DNA from: an uncultured Pelagibacteraceae bacterium
GTDB lineage: Bacteria > Pseudomonadota > Alphaproteobacteria > Pelagibacterales > Pelagibacteraceae
Direction: 5' to 3'
DNA: 64,000 bases
Assembly (NCBI GenBank): GCA_902552805.1
Contig: CACDIC010000006.1
Span: 1-64,000 of the forward strand
The notes below the pieces were generated by a model. It saw nothing but the letters and a program-made list of their open reading frames with translations. It had not been told where the DNA came from and made no database searches. The position numbers and the translations under genes are program-made. Of this stretch, positions 1 to 10,502 are shown one piece after another; position 1 is the first letter of the stretch; the number at the start of each line of letters is the position of its first letter.

Positions 1-195
1 GAGCAAAGAGATCATGCTTTATATGTAGCCTTTGGGCCTTATAAAAATCCAAGATACGCATTAAGTGTCATTGTAGAACATGGAGGAAACGGAAGTACAA
101 CTGCTGCTCCAATGGCAACTAAATTATTTAAATTGATTATTGACCGACACAAGATCAGAGAGTCATTGAGAAACAAAAAGTATTTGGAGATATAG
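1..195 (+). CDS. mrdA: Penicillin-binding protein 2 (MrdA-like), C-terminal fragment, truncated by window start
   Basis: Frame 1 reads EQRDHALYVAFGPYKNPRYALSVIVEHGGNGSTTAAPMATKLFKLII...LEI*, a PBP2 C-terminus, directly upstream of rodA. Confidence 0.8.
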   Translation, partial: EQRDHALYVAFGPYKNPRYALSVIVEHGGNGSTTAAPMATKLFKLIIDRHKIRESLRNKKYLEI

Positions 196-1323
196 ATGTA
201 TCAACATACAAGATTAACAACAAATAGACTTGGTTTTTTTCAAAAATTTAGAAACTTTGATTATATATTGTTAATTTGTATATTGTTACTTGGCTTTATT
301 AGTTTAGCAACAATGTATTCTACTGATGGTGGTGAGATTAAATTTCATACCAAAAGCCATTTTACAAAATTAGCAGTATTTACTTTAATGATGCTAGTAA
401 TGTCATTTATCAATATCAAGTATTGGTTCTCAATAGGTTATTTAGCTTATGTAGCGGTAGTAGGTTTGTTAGTAGGGACCTATTTATTTGGAATTACCTC
501 ATCAGGCTCTCAAAGATGGATAAATTTATATTTCATAAATTTACAACCATCTGAATTGATGAAAATATTTATTATTGTTTGTTTGGCTAAATTTTTTCAT
601 CGAATGAAGTTAGAAAATGTCAATTCAATTTATACAATTTTAACTTCTTTAATAATAATTCTTTTACCAATGGGACTAGTCATTGTACAACCAGACCTTG
701 GAACAGCAGTTCTTATTGCAATCAGTGGAATAGCAGTACTATGGTTTGCAGGCATTAATTACAAATATTTTATTTATACTATTCTTGGATTTATAATCTC
801 TTTACCTTTCGTCATCGCTTTCTTGAAGCCCTATCAGAAATTAAGAGTGTTGACATTTCTAAATCCTGACAAGGATCCCCTAGGTGCTGGTTATCAAATT
901 ATTCAATCAAAAATAGCTGTCGGATCTGGTGGTATATTTGGTAAAGGTTTTTTAAAAGGCACTCAAAGTTATCTTGAGTTTTTACCTGAAAAACATACTG
1001 ATTTTATTTTTACACTTTTCTCAGAGGAATTTGGTTTTGTGGGCTCTGCGATACTTTTAGTAATTTATGCAATTATTATTTATAGAATTGTTGCAATTGG
1101 TGCTAGTTCCAGAAGTTATTTCGCAAAGATTTTTTGTTATAGTTTTGGTGCAGCTATTTTTGTATTTATTACTATAAATATGAGTATGGTTTTAGGTTTA
1201 CTACCTATAGTAGGTTCTCCTTTACCAATTATGTCTTATGGTGGATCATCTATGCTGGCAACTATGATTGGTTTTGGAATTGTCATGAGTGCTAGAGTTC
1301 ACAATCAACAATTGATTGCCTAA
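196..1323 (+). CDS. rodA: Rod-shape-determining protein RodA (SEDS family)
   Basis: 375 aa polytopic protein with SEDS motifs (QPDLGTAVLI, GGIFGKGFLKGTQSYLEFLPEKHTDFIFTLFSEEFGF, LPIMSYGGSSM). Confidence 0.95.
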   Translation: MYQHTRLTTNRLGFFQKFRNFDYILLICILLLGFISLATMYSTDGGEIKFHTKSHFTKLAVFTLMMLVMSFINIKYWFSIGYLAYVAVVGLLVGTYLFGITSSGSQRWINLYFINLQPSELMKIFIIVCLAKFFHRMKLENVNSIYTILTSLIIILLPMGLVIVQPDLGTAVLIAISGIAVLWFAGINYKYFIYTILGFIISLPFVIAFLKPYQKLRVLTFLNPDKDPLGAGYQIIQSKIAVGSGGIFGKGFLKGTQSYLEFLPEKHTDFIFTLFSEEFGFVGSAILLVIYAIIIYRIVAIGASSRSYFAKIFCYSFGAAIFVFITINMSMVLGLLPIVGSPLPIMSYGGSSMLATMIGFGIVMSARVHNQQLIA

Positions 1324-1372
1324 GTATAATTTGTCGCTTAACTTATTTGACAGATAGATTGTATATTTTTTT

Positions 1373-2614
1373 ATGAGTAAAAATTTACATGTGGGGATTG
1401 TTGGCTCAGGAATTCAAGGAGTATCCAATGCTTTATTTCTTCAAAAAAAAGGTTTTAAAGTAACTATATTTGATAGAGATAACCCTGGCAGTCCAGCAGC
1501 ATCATATGGAAATGCAGGTCACTTCTCACCTTATGCCTCACTATCTTTAAATAGAACAGATGTTCTTGCTGATGTACCAGCAATGTTAATGAGTTCAACA
1601 GGTCCATTAGCACTAAAATGGAATTATGTGCCAAAAATGTTGCCTTGGTTTTTCAAGTTTATTTTAAATACAACGAAAAACAAAATGATGCATACCGCAA
1701 GAAATATGCATCAAATTTTAGATCTAGCTTTACCGGCTTATGATGAACTTTTTGATGAAATTAATTTAGATGGTCTAGTTGAAAATAAAGGAATACTCTA
1801 CATTTGGAATGACAAAGACTTAAAGAGTAGAGAGTTAGAAATTAAAGTAAGAGATGAACTTGGTGTAAAACAACAACTGGTCAATAAGTCTGAAATTCAT
1901 GATCTTGAACCTAATATAAAACCTTTTTATCATGCAGGAGTATACTATCCATATGCAAGACATGCGCGAAACCCTAAAAAAATCTTACTTAAATTATTTG
2001 AATTATTTTTAAAAAAAGGTGGAAAGTTTGAAAAGAAAAATATCAATGATATTGAGTTTGATACAGAAAAACCAGTTTTTGTAACTGATGGTGAAAGATA
2101 TACTTTTGATAAAATTGTGATTGCCTGTGGAGCTTTCTCAAAAAAATTAACAGATAATTTAGGAGAGCGAATTCCTCTTGATACTGAAAGAGGTTACCAT
2201 GTTCACTTTAAAGATTGTGATCACCTTTTAAGTAGACCAGTTATTTTTTCTAACAGAGGATTTGGTATAACTCCTATGGAACAGGGATTAAGAGTAGTTG
2301 GTACAGTTGAGTTTGGTGGATTAGATAATCCTCTCTCCAAATCAAGAATTAAAAATTTAATTAGTAATGCCAAGTATATGTTAGGAGATCTTCCAGAACA
2401 TGAGGATGAATGGTTAGGTTTTAGACCTACACTGCCAGATTTTTTACCTGTAATGGGACCCTCAAAAAATTATAAAAATGTATTTTATTGTTTTGGTCAT
2501 CATCATTTAGGATGGACATTAGGTCCAATTTCTGGAAAGATTGTCTCTGGAATGATAGCTAAAGAAAACACAAATCTAAATTTAAATCCTTATAGCTCAG
2601 TAAGATTTAGTTAA
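1373..2614 (+). CDS. FAD-dependent D-amino-acid dehydrogenase-like oxidoreductase (DadA family)
   Basis: GIVGSGIQGVSNALFLQKKGFKVTIFDR dinucleotide-binding motif; ERGYHVHF and GFRPTLPDFLPVMGPS typical of DadA/DAO family. Confidence 0.85.
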   Translation: MSKNLHVGIVGSGIQGVSNALFLQKKGFKVTIFDRDNPGSPAASYGNAGHFSPYASLSLNRTDVLADVPAMLMSSTGPLALKWNYVPKMLPWFFKFILNTTKNKMMHTARNMHQILDLALPAYDELFDEINLDGLVENKGILYIWNDKDLKSRELEIKVRDELGVKQQLVNKSEIHDLEPNIKPFYHAGVYYPYARHARNPKKILLKLFELFLKKGGKFEKKNINDIEFDTEKPVFVTDGERYTFDKIVIACGAFSKKLTDNLGERIPLDTERGYHVHFKDCDHLLSRPVIFSNRGFGITPMEQGLRVVGTVEFGGLDNPLSKSRIKNLISNAKYMLGDLPEHEDEWLGFRPTLPDFLPVMGPSKNYKNVFYCFGHHHLGWTLGPISGKIVSGMIAKENTNLNLNPYSSVRFS

Positions 2615-2618
2615 TCAA

Positions 2619-3512
2619 ATGCAAAATACTAAGGCATACATAATGCTAGTATGTGCAACATTATTTTGGGCAGGAAACTTTACATTAGCAAAGCTTGCTT
2701 ATTTAGAAAATATACCTCCCAACTCACTCGCATTTTTAAGGTGGTGCCTAGTATGGATAATATTACTTCCCTTCACCTATAAAGAGATATTAAAATTAAA
2801 ATATCAAATTAAAGGAAATTTATCATTACTTCTTATTCTAGGTTCTACTAGTGTATGTATATTCACTTCTTTTACTTATAACGCTTTAAATTACACTCAA
2901 GTAATTAATGCATCACTTTTTAATACCGCAATACCTGTAACAATAATTTTAGTTTGTTTTTTATTAAAAATTGAAAAAACAAATATTTTTCAAATATCTG
3001 GATTAGTCATTTCAGTTTTAGGAATTTTAGCTATTATTACTAAACTTGATCTAAATATTTTACTTACTTTAAATTTTAACAAAGGCGATTTATTTATGGT
3101 CGGAGCAATTATTGCTTGGGGAATATATTCTGCATATTTGAGAAAAAGAACCTTTGAAGTATCTTTACTTGCTCTTGTCCATATAATTTGCACATTTGGA
3201 TTAATTTTTCTTTTACCTCTATTTATTTTAGATATGACACAAGGCAAAATTATTGAGATGAGTAGTAATTTTTTTTATATTTTAGCTTATGTTGCAATAT
3301 TTCCAAGTATTGGATCTTACTATTGTTGGGCTGGCGCTGTTTCAATCATTGGGGCAAATCGAGCTGGAATATTTTTATCTTTAATTCCGTTATTTAGCAC
3401 TTTAATGGCGATATTCTTTTATAATGAACAATTCCAATTTTTTCACTTGATTGGTGCAATTTTAATTATATTAGGTTTATTTTTATCAAATAAAGAAATT
3501 AAAAATGCTTAA
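2619..3512 (+). CDS. DMT/EamA family transporter
   Basis: 297 aa, ~10 TM helices, EamA-type pattern (FWAGNFTLAKL, FLRWCLVWIILLPF). Confidence 0.85.
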   Translation: MQNTKAYIMLVCATLFWAGNFTLAKLAYLENIPPNSLAFLRWCLVWIILLPFTYKEILKLKYQIKGNLSLLLILGSTSVCIFTSFTYNALNYTQVINASLFNTAIPVTIILVCFLLKIEKTNIFQISGLVISVLGILAIITKLDLNILLTLNFNKGDLFMVGAIIAWGIYSAYLRKRTFEVSLLALVHIICTFGLIFLLPLFILDMTQGKIIEMSSNFFYILAYVAIFPSIGSYYCWAGAVSIIGANRAGIFLSLIPLFSTLMAIFFYNEQFQFFHLIGAILIILGLFLSNKEIKNA

Positions 3513-4455
3513 AGTTGCAATATTAGATGACTATCAAAATGTCTCTCAACAATTTGTAGATCTTGAAAAACTTGCAGGAAAATATGAAATCAAAATTTTT
3601 AGTGAGCCATTTGAGGATGAGGCTGATGTCATAGATAAGTTGGCTGATTTTGAGGCATTGTTAGTCATGAGAGAACGAACTCCCATTACTAAAAACATAA
3701 TAGAAAATTTGTCAAAACTTAAATTCATAATCACCAGTGGATTAAGAAACAAAGCAATAGACCTGGATACTGCAAAAAAAAGGAAGATCATAGTTAGTGG
3801 GACAGATAGCAATTTAAATCTAACTCCAGAATTAACCTGGGCTTTAATTCTTGGATTAGCTAGAAATATTAAAGAAGAAGTTGATAATATGTATCAGGGT
3901 TATTGGCAGACAACAGTTGGTGTTGAGCTCAAAGGAAAAATTCTAGGATTAATTGGACTTGGGAAAGTAGGTTCCCAAGTTGCAAAGATTGGTAAAGCTT
4001 TTGGTATGCAAGTAATGGCTTGGAGTGAAAACCTCAATCTGGATAAATGTAAAGAGCTAGATGTTTTACCTTGTACTAAAGAAGATTTAATCAAAAATTC
4101 TGATTTCTTATCTATTCATGTGCAAGGAGGTGAAAGATATAAGAATTGTATTACTTTAAAAGAATTAGATAAAATGAAAAAAACTGCTTTTTTGATAAAT
4201 ACTTCAAGAGGTTCAATAGTTAATGAGGACGATTTAATTATTGCTTTATCAACGAATGAAATTGCGGGGGCAGGACTTGATGTTTATGAAAAAGAACCCT
4301 TACCAGAGAATAATAAACTAAGATTTTTACCTAATGCTTTACTAACTCCTCATTTAGGATATGTGACTGCAGAAAATTATAATGTCTATTATAATCAAAT
4401 GATTGAGTCACTCGAAGCTTGTGCAAGTGGTAAGCCAATTCGTGTGATAGAGTAA
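3505..4455 (+). CDS. D-2-hydroxyacid dehydrogenase family protein
   Basis: LGLIGLGKVGSQVAKIGKAFGMQVMAWS NAD-binding motif; INTSRGSIVNEDDLI; GLDVYEKEPLP. Confidence 0.9.
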   Translation: MLKVAILDDYQNVSQQFVDLEKLAGKYEIKIFSEPFEDEADVIDKLADFEALLVMRERTPITKNIIENLSKLKFIITSGLRNKAIDLDTAKKRKIIVSGTDSNLNLTPELTWALILGLARNIKEEVDNMYQGYWQTTVGVELKGKILGLIGLGKVGSQVAKIGKAFGMQVMAWSENLNLDKCKELDVLPCTKEDLIKNSDFLSIHVQGGERYKNCITLKELDKMKKTAFLINTSRGSIVNEDDLIIALSTNEIAGAGLDVYEKEPLPENNKLRFLPNALLTPHLGYVTAENYNVYYNQMIESLEACASGKPIRVIE

Positions 4456-4457
4456 TT

Positions 4458-5354
4458 ATGGATTTATCAGTCGTCAATCATGAGGATTATTTTGCAAAAA
4501 TTGGTGATGACCATAAGTTTCCGATAAATAAATTTGGAGAACTTGCAAAATATTTAATTGATAAAAAAATAGTTAAAAAATTTTATCAACCATATGCATG
4601 TTCTGAAGAAACTTTAAAAAGAGCTCATTCAGAAAAATATATCAAGGATGTTAAAAATAAAACATTAGATCAAAATACAATTAAGAAAATTGGATTTCCG
4701 TTAGTTGATAGTGTTATTCAAAGGTCATTAGTTGCAACTGGTGGAACTGTATTGGCCACAAAGCTTGCAATAAAAAACGGTGTTGCATGTAATACTGCAG
4801 GTGGCAGTCACCACGCTAATTATGATGGCGGTGCAGGTTATTGTGTTTTCAATGACGTAGCAGTTGCGGCTCAATACTTATTGGATCGTGGTTTAGCTGG
4901 AAGAATTTTAATAGTTGATTTAGACGTTCACCAAGGCAATGGTAATGCTGATATTTTTGCTGATAACAAAAATGTTTTTACTTTTAGTATGCATTCAAAA
5001 TCAAATTATCCAGCTAAAAAATCTATCAGTGATCTTGATGTTGAGCTTGATGATAATATGGAGGATGCTCAATATATAAAGATACTTGATTTCTATTTAA
5101 ATCAATTAAACGATGAAAATTTTGATTTTGTCTTTTATATTGCTGGAGTTGATATTCATCATAATGACCGATTAGGAAAATTAAAAATTTCAGATAAAGG
5201 AATTAAAAAAAGGGACGAAATGGTTACTCAAAATTTCTTTTCACAAGGAGTACCTTTGTGTGGTGTACTTGGTGGTGGCTATAATAAAGATTTCAAAAAA
5301 CTTGTGGAATTACATTCTATTTTACATCAATCCTGTGCTAAATTAATTAAATGA
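4458..5354 (+). CDS. Histone deacetylase/acetylpolyamine amidohydrolase family protein
   Basis: AGGSHHANYDGGAGYCVFNDVAVAA and LIVDLDVHQGNG motifs of HDAC superfamily. Confidence 0.92.
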   Translation: MDLSVVNHEDYFAKIGDDHKFPINKFGELAKYLIDKKIVKKFYQPYACSEETLKRAHSEKYIKDVKNKTLDQNTIKKIGFPLVDSVIQRSLVATGGTVLATKLAIKNGVACNTAGGSHHANYDGGAGYCVFNDVAVAAQYLLDRGLAGRILIVDLDVHQGNGNADIFADNKNVFTFSMHSKSNYPAKKSISDLDVELDDNMEDAQYIKILDFYLNQLNDENFDFVFYIAGVDIHHNDRLGKLKISDKGIKKRDEMVTQNFFSQGVPLCGVLGGGYNKDFKKLVELHSILHQSCAKLIK

Positions 5355-5728
5355 GTAAAAAAAATCCTAATCTTACTGCTGAACAAAAATTGATAATGTT
5401 TGAGGATGGTACAGAACGTGCTGGTAGTAGTGAGTTAAATGATGAAAAACGAGAAGGGAGTTATCATTGTGCCAATTGTGGTATCAAGCTATTTGAGTCA
5501 AAAGCAAAATATGAAAGTGGATCAGGCTGGCCTTCGTTTTTTCAATCCTTACCAGATGTGTTTGAGACTAAGACTGATCACTTAATCGGTTATGCTAGAA
5601 CAGAGTATCATTGTAAAAATTGTAATGCTCACCATGGCCATATTTTTGATGATGGTCCCCAACCTACGGGCAAAAGGTATTGCAACAATGGTGTTTGTTT
5701 AGTTTTTCATGAAAAAGAAAAACAATGA
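5351..5728 (+). CDS. msrB: Peptide-methionine (R)-S-oxide reductase MsrB
   Basis: CANCG and CKNC zinc motifs, SGSGWPSFFQ, GKRYCNNGVCLVF. Confidence 0.95.
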   Translation: MSKKNPNLTAEQKLIMFEDGTERAGSSELNDEKREGSYHCANCGIKLFESKAKYESGSGWPSFFQSLPDVFETKTDHLIGYARTEYHCKNCNAHHGHIFDDGPQPTGKRYCNNGVCLVFHEKEKQ

Positions 5729-6066
5729 TTTTAAAGTATATAAGTTTTTTAATTGGTCTTACATGGTCATATTCTTTAATTAAAACACAATCTATTTTTA
5801 GTAAAAAAACAGGATTAATTTTTAAACTATTTATTTCCAAAGTTTCTTGGTTGACTTTTTTAGTAGCAATTTACTTTGGATTTAAGAATTTTTCCTTACA
5901 ATCGACTTTAGTTGGTGTTGTGGTTTCGGTTATAATTGTGCATCTGGGATTTATATTTCTCACTAAATTTTTAAAGTCAAAATTTACTGACAAACAATTA
6001 ATTTTTTCTAAAAACTTTTTTGAATATTCCTTAATTGTGTGGATATTATATTACTTTATATACTAG
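5725..6066 (+). CDS. Small integral membrane protein, unknown function
   Basis: 113 aa, ~4 hydrophobic segments; ATGA overlap with msrB stop. Confidence 0.6.
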   Translation: MILKYISFLIGLTWSYSLIKTQSIFSKKTGLIFKLFISKVSWLTFLVAIYFGFKNFSLQSTLVGVVVSVIIVHLGFIFLTKFLKSKFTDKQLIFSKNFFEYSLIVWILYYFIY

Positions 6067-6138
6067 ATAATTACCTATTTTGGTCGCTATCGGATAAGTA
6101 AATATTGTTTTTTTTAAAAATTATAGATAAAATTTAGT

Positions 6139-7152
6139 ATGTTTGAAAAATTAGAGGAATTAGCAAAAAATAATAAAAAAATATCAGATTTCCACATTAG
6201 GAGTGGTTGGCCGTTAGCATTTAGACAAACAGGAGAAATTCACAAAGTTCCAGAGGTTATGGTTAAAGCACAGGATCTCCAAGACCTAATATCGACCAAT
6301 TGTAATGAAGTAGAAATGAAAAGATTTAATGACACCCACGAACTTGACTCGTCAGTTACTCTTAGTGGTTTAAGATTTAGGGCAAATTTTTACAAAACTA
6401 TTAATGGACCGGCTGCCGTATTAAGAAGAGTTGAGAGTGTCATACCAGAAATGGGACAATTTGATTTACCACCAGTTCTTTATGATATTATTGATATGCA
6501 CAAAGGACTTGTGTTGGTCACAGGACCAACAGGATCAGGAAAATCAACTACGCTTGCTGCAATAGTCAACGAGATTAATAAGACCCGGACTGCAAATATT
6601 ATTACTGTAGAGGATCCAGTTGAATTTATTCACAAGGATGCAAAAAGCATTGTCTCACATCGAGAAGTTGGAAAACAAACACAAACTTTTGCGAGTGCTT
6701 TAAAAGCTGCACTGCGAGAAGATCCTGATGTTATTCTAGTTGGAGAGATGAGAGATTTAGAAACAGTTTCACTTGCATTGACAGCAGCGGAAACAGGTCA
6801 CTTAGTTTTCGGAACACTACATACCAGTGGAGCACCAAATACAATTAATAGAATTATCGATGTATTCCCGCCTGAGCAACAGGCGCAGATCAGAGCTCAA
6901 ATTTCGACATCTTTAAAAATGGTAGTCACTCAAAGACTTCTTAAAACTAAAGATGGTCAAGGCCGTTGTGGTGCTTTTGAAGTGATGAAGTGTACAGCCC
7001 CAATTCAAAACTTAATCAGAGAAGCGAAAATTCATCAAATCCCAAGCATCATGCAAACAGCAGTAAAAGATGGAATGATTACAATGGCTAAATCATTAGA
7101 AGAATTAGTTAAAGCTGGAAAGATAGATGCTGGGGCAGGTAAAGAACAATAA
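6139..7152 (+). CDS. pilT: Type IV pilus twitching/retraction ATPase (PilT family)
   Basis: Walker A GPTGSGKSTT, ALREDPDVILVGEMRDLETVSLALTAAETGHLVFGTLHT, AFEVM. Confidence 0.93.
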   Translation: MFEKLEELAKNNKKISDFHIRSGWPLAFRQTGEIHKVPEVMVKAQDLQDLISTNCNEVEMKRFNDTHELDSSVTLSGLRFRANFYKTINGPAAVLRRVESVIPEMGQFDLPPVLYDIIDMHKGLVLVTGPTGSGKSTTLAAIVNEINKTRTANIITVEDPVEFIHKDAKSIVSHREVGKQTQTFASALKAALREDPDVILVGEMRDLETVSLALTAAETGHLVFGTLHTSGAPNTINRIIDVFPPEQQAQIRAQISTSLKMVVTQRLLKTKDGQGRCGAFEVMKCTAPIQNLIREAKIHQIPSIMQTAVKDGMITMAKSLEELVKAGKIDAGAGKEQ

Positions 7153-7936
7153 AGGATTTAATCTTTTAGAATTAGTTGTTGTTATTGCAATTGTTGGATT
7201 TATATCTGCAATTTCATATCCAAACTTCTCTGCATGGAACAAAGAAAGAAAAATCAGAGCTGCAGTTAAGGAGGTTGAAGCGATGGTAAGAAACGCAATA
7301 GTTCAAACAGAGAGAGGCACTTTTGCTTACGTGCAAATACTTTTTTCAAATAATGTCAACAATTTGAAAATAGAATCACGAGGGATGACTATGGCAAGTT
7401 TAGTAACCAGAATGAATGATGGCACAGATGCTTGGAATACTGCACCTAGTGAGAGATGTAATACGGCTGCAGGAAATACTGGTAGTGATGGAAATTATTG
7501 GGACACTGATAATGTGAGTACAAGTAATGAAATTAAAAATGCTGTTTATACAATTGAACTCAAAGATGTAACTACAAATTTTTCTGGGGAAAGAGCAGCA
7601 GCAGTTTGTTTTGCAAAAAACGGCAAATTTTATGAGGGATCTGAGGCTCTTGCTTTTGATACAGATACAGGCGTTCCTTTTAATTTTATAAATATTTGCA
7701 GACGATCTAATTTAACACCAGTTTGTGAGATTGGTTTTCCTGCAGCAGTTGAGGGGGATATTTGTCCAGATGCTCCTGCAAGACTAGATGAAAAGATAGC
7801 ATTGAGCAGAGTTCATTGGAATAGATTTGGAAATGTTGTCACGAGCCGGTATGTTAATAAATTTGCTATAGATCCAGGCACTGGTGAAAAGACATGGCAG
7901 TGCGATGAAAATAACTTGGAATATATTTATGATTAA
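7127..7936 (+). CDS. Minor pseudopilin, GspH/FimT-like
   Basis: Prepilin N-terminus NNKGFNLLELVVVIAIVGFISAISYP; first gene of a minor pilin operon; overlaps pilT by 26 nt. Confidence 0.8.
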   Translation: MLGQVKNNKGFNLLELVVVIAIVGFISAISYPNFSAWNKERKIRAAVKEVEAMVRNAIVQTERGTFAYVQILFSNNVNNLKIESRGMTMASLVTRMNDGTDAWNTAPSERCNTAAGNTGSDGNYWDTDNVSTSNEIKNAVYTIELKDVTTNFSGERAAAVCFAKNGKFYEGSEALAFDTDTGVPFNFINICRRSNLTPVCEIGFPAAVEGDICPDAPARLDEKIALSRVHWNRFGNVVTSRYVNKFAIDPGTGEKTWQCDENNLEYIYD

Positions 7937-8558
7937 AAAAAAGACGAATAAAAAAATATCTGGATTATCTCTTTTAGAGGCTTTGATATCAACTGCTATT
8001 GTAGGAATTGGTTTCATTGCTATATTACAAATGACAAACTATTCAATTCAGTCTATTTTTATTTCAGGTGAAAGAACAAAAGCCAACTATTTAACAAATG
8101 TAATCGTAGAGGATGTCATTGGTCAGCAAGATATTAATGCTACTAGTGATAATTTCTCAAATTTATTATCTCAAAATGAATTTAATTCTAATTTTTGTCA
8201 AAGTAATACTGGAGGTACCAATAATAATGGTGAAATTTATTCTGAAGCAAATAATGCAAGTAATAATTTTCAAATAAAAACGAGTAAGTGGGATGCTCTA
8301 CTAAACAATAGAGATTATTTAAATTGTGCAGGCCGAAATGAAACAAGAAATTTTAGAGTTTTTAAAGTAATCAGTAGATGGAGTCAGGCAGATGGTTTAG
8401 TCAATACACAACAGACCGATATTGATAATAATGGCAGCGCAGATGAGCCTTACGTCATGGATGAAGTCATGTACATAGGAAGAGTACAATTTAATCTGAA
8501 TAACGGAAAAAAAAGAAAATTTTTATATTTTCAAAGTGATTTTGAGTTAAAGCAATGA
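7929..8558 (+). CDS. Minor pilin PilV-like
   Basis: Prepilin-like ISGLSLLEALISTAIVGIGFIAILQM; the ORF-track start at 7884 overlaps the upstream gene, so MIKKK at 7929 is the more likely start. Confidence 0.75.
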   Translation: MIKKKTNKKISGLSLLEALISTAIVGIGFIAILQMTNYSIQSIFISGERTKANYLTNVIVEDVIGQQDINATSDNFSNLLSQNEFNSNFCQSNTGGTNNNGEIYSEANNASNNFQIKTSKWDALLNNRDYLNCAGRNETRNFRVFKVISRWSQADGLVNTQQTDIDNNGSADEPYVMDEVMYIGRVQFNLNNGKKRKFLYFQSDFELKQ

Positions 8559-9736
8559 AAAATCGAATAAGTTACATAGCTGGACTAACTCTAATTGAGA
8601 TCATGATTGGAATCGTTATTACTACAATCATGATGGCTGCTGTATACACATCATATTCTGTTGTTAATCAAGCGTACTCACAAGTTAGTGATAAAGCTAA
8701 AATTAGCAGAGCAAGCAGAGATATAGTTACAATGTTAATGAGAGATGTGCGTATGGCAGGATTTAAATATTATGCCGGATCACATGAAATAGCTCAATAC
8801 GCATCTAGAACGCAAGAATGTTATAATGGTGCTGGAATTACTTTACCAAAAAATAGTTATTTATATTTTGATAATGGATTTGACAATCCACAAGAAAGTC
8901 ATAATGCATTAGTGATAAGAAAAAATACACTAGGATTTGGAATTGTCTCAGACGCGACTACATCATTATCAACCAACAATACTAATGCAACTGGATCTAC
9001 TGCAAGTACTGGGAGTAATTGCTGTGATCAAATTCAGATTGTATATGAGGATTTTAATCAAAATGACTTTGGTGATGGAGAACAACCTTATAAAAAATAT
9101 AGAATAACTTACTATGCTTTGCCTAATGACTCAGGTGGTTTTGCTGCATATAAAAGAGTTGAACATTATTCTCAACCAAGAAGCGGATGTAACTTATTCG
9201 AACAAGCAACTCCACCTTCACAAGATGATGGTGGAAATGATCCTCTTGGAGTTGGTAATTTGTTCAATTTAGAAAATCAATTTGGTCTTAGCAGAGATCC
9301 TAACGCCAGTGGTATAGTTGGAAGTGGAGTTAGTGATGACTCTGCTGACATAGATTTGATCAATAAAGGATTGTGGCTTACGAATTGCAATGAATGTACT
9401 CCAGGCGTGATGGTAAGAAACTACATCGACGATATGGAGTTCATACCTTTTGATCAAGATGGAAAGATAATACAAGATTCTGCTGGTAGGTTTCCAGCTC
9501 CAGAACATGTCGAAATTAGAGATAGGCTTCAAGATATTCGGGGTGTGGATATACGACTTACCTGGATATCAAAAGATGATTTTTATAAAGATGCAGCCAC
9601 AACAGATAAGCCTAGAACAATTTTAGGGTTGGGTGGTGAAAGTAGAAATAATTTAATTGAAGATGGCAAAGATAAAAAATTAAGAGACTCAGTTGTTGTA
9701 ACAGTCCATACTAGAAATATTGGAGAAACTTTTTAA
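8555..9736 (+). CDS. Minor pilin PilW-like
   Basis: Prepilin-like AGLTLIEIMIGIVITTIMMAAVYTSY; position and size as PilW. Confidence 0.8.
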   Translation: MKNRISYIAGLTLIEIMIGIVITTIMMAAVYTSYSVVNQAYSQVSDKAKISRASRDIVTMLMRDVRMAGFKYYAGSHEIAQYASRTQECYNGAGITLPKNSYLYFDNGFDNPQESHNALVIRKNTLGFGIVSDATTSLSTNNTNATGSTASTGSNCCDQIQIVYEDFNQNDFGDGEQPYKKYRITYYALPNDSGGFAAYKRVEHYSQPRSGCNLFEQATPPSQDDGGNDPLGVGNLFNLENQFGLSRDPNASGIVGSGVSDDSADIDLINKGLWLTNCNECTPGVMVRNYIDDMEFIPFDQDGKIIQDSAGRFPAPEHVEIRDRLQDIRGVDIRLTWISKDDFYKDAATTDKPRTILGLGGESRNNLIEDGKDKKLRDSVVVTVHTRNIGETF

Positions 9737-10431
9737 TGAAAAATAATACACAAAGAGGATTTGCATTAATTTTATCTTTAGTTTTATTATTAGCCATGTC
9801 ATTGATGGGAGGTGCTTTAATTGTGATCGCTTCATCTGATCATCAAAGTAATAATAGTAGTGATGAGTACCAGCAAACTTTCTATGTTGCCGAGACTGCT
9901 TTATTACAAGCCCAGAAAAGTTTAATTAATAAAATGCTAGGTCCAATCAATGTTGGCACTGGAAATAGAGATTATGATAGAAGAATATTTCCCACAAACC
10001 AGCCACTGAGCGAGGACAATCTTTTAGATGAAGATACTCCTTGTTATAAAAGTTTTAGAAACTTGAGTAGAGGTGATGATAGTTTTAGGGTAGTTGAGCA
10101 TGTAAAAGAGCAAAGCTTTTTGAATTTGATATTCCCAATTTTTAACGATGGTAGTGCGGGATTAGCTATAGACACTTTGATTGATAATCAGGACGCTCTC
10201 AGTCAAGAACAGGAAAATATTAGAAAATATTATTATGAATTTTTCTCGGTAAGCTCTGGCACCTCTGAGTATAAGGGTACTGGTGTAAGTTTGAAAAAGG
10301 GATCAGGTACTTCTCAAAGGAAAGGCACAGCCTACAAAATTTATGGATGTGGCATGATGGGAGATTTAAATGACCCTAGCAATCCAGAAATAATAGTTCC
10401 TCTTGAAACACTCGTAGTTTTATCTCATTAA
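9736..10431 (+). CDS. Minor pilin PilX-like
   Basis: RGFALILSLVLLLAMSLMGGALIVIASS...YVAETALLQAQ, PilX N-terminal pattern. Confidence 0.8.
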   Translation: MKNNTQRGFALILSLVLLLAMSLMGGALIVIASSDHQSNNSSDEYQQTFYVAETALLQAQKSLINKMLGPINVGTGNRDYDRRIFPTNQPLSEDNLLDEDTPCYKSFRNLSRGDDSFRVVEHVKEQSFLNLIFPIFNDGSAGLAIDTLIDNQDALSQEQENIRKYYYEFFSVSSGTSEYKGTGVSLKKGSGTSQRKGTAYKIYGCGMMGDLNDPSNPEIIVPLETLVVLSH

Positions 10432-10502
10432 CAATGAATTAAAGGCTTAAAATGACCAGGTAAGAATGTTGAAAAATATTTATATAAATTTATAATTTTA
10501 AT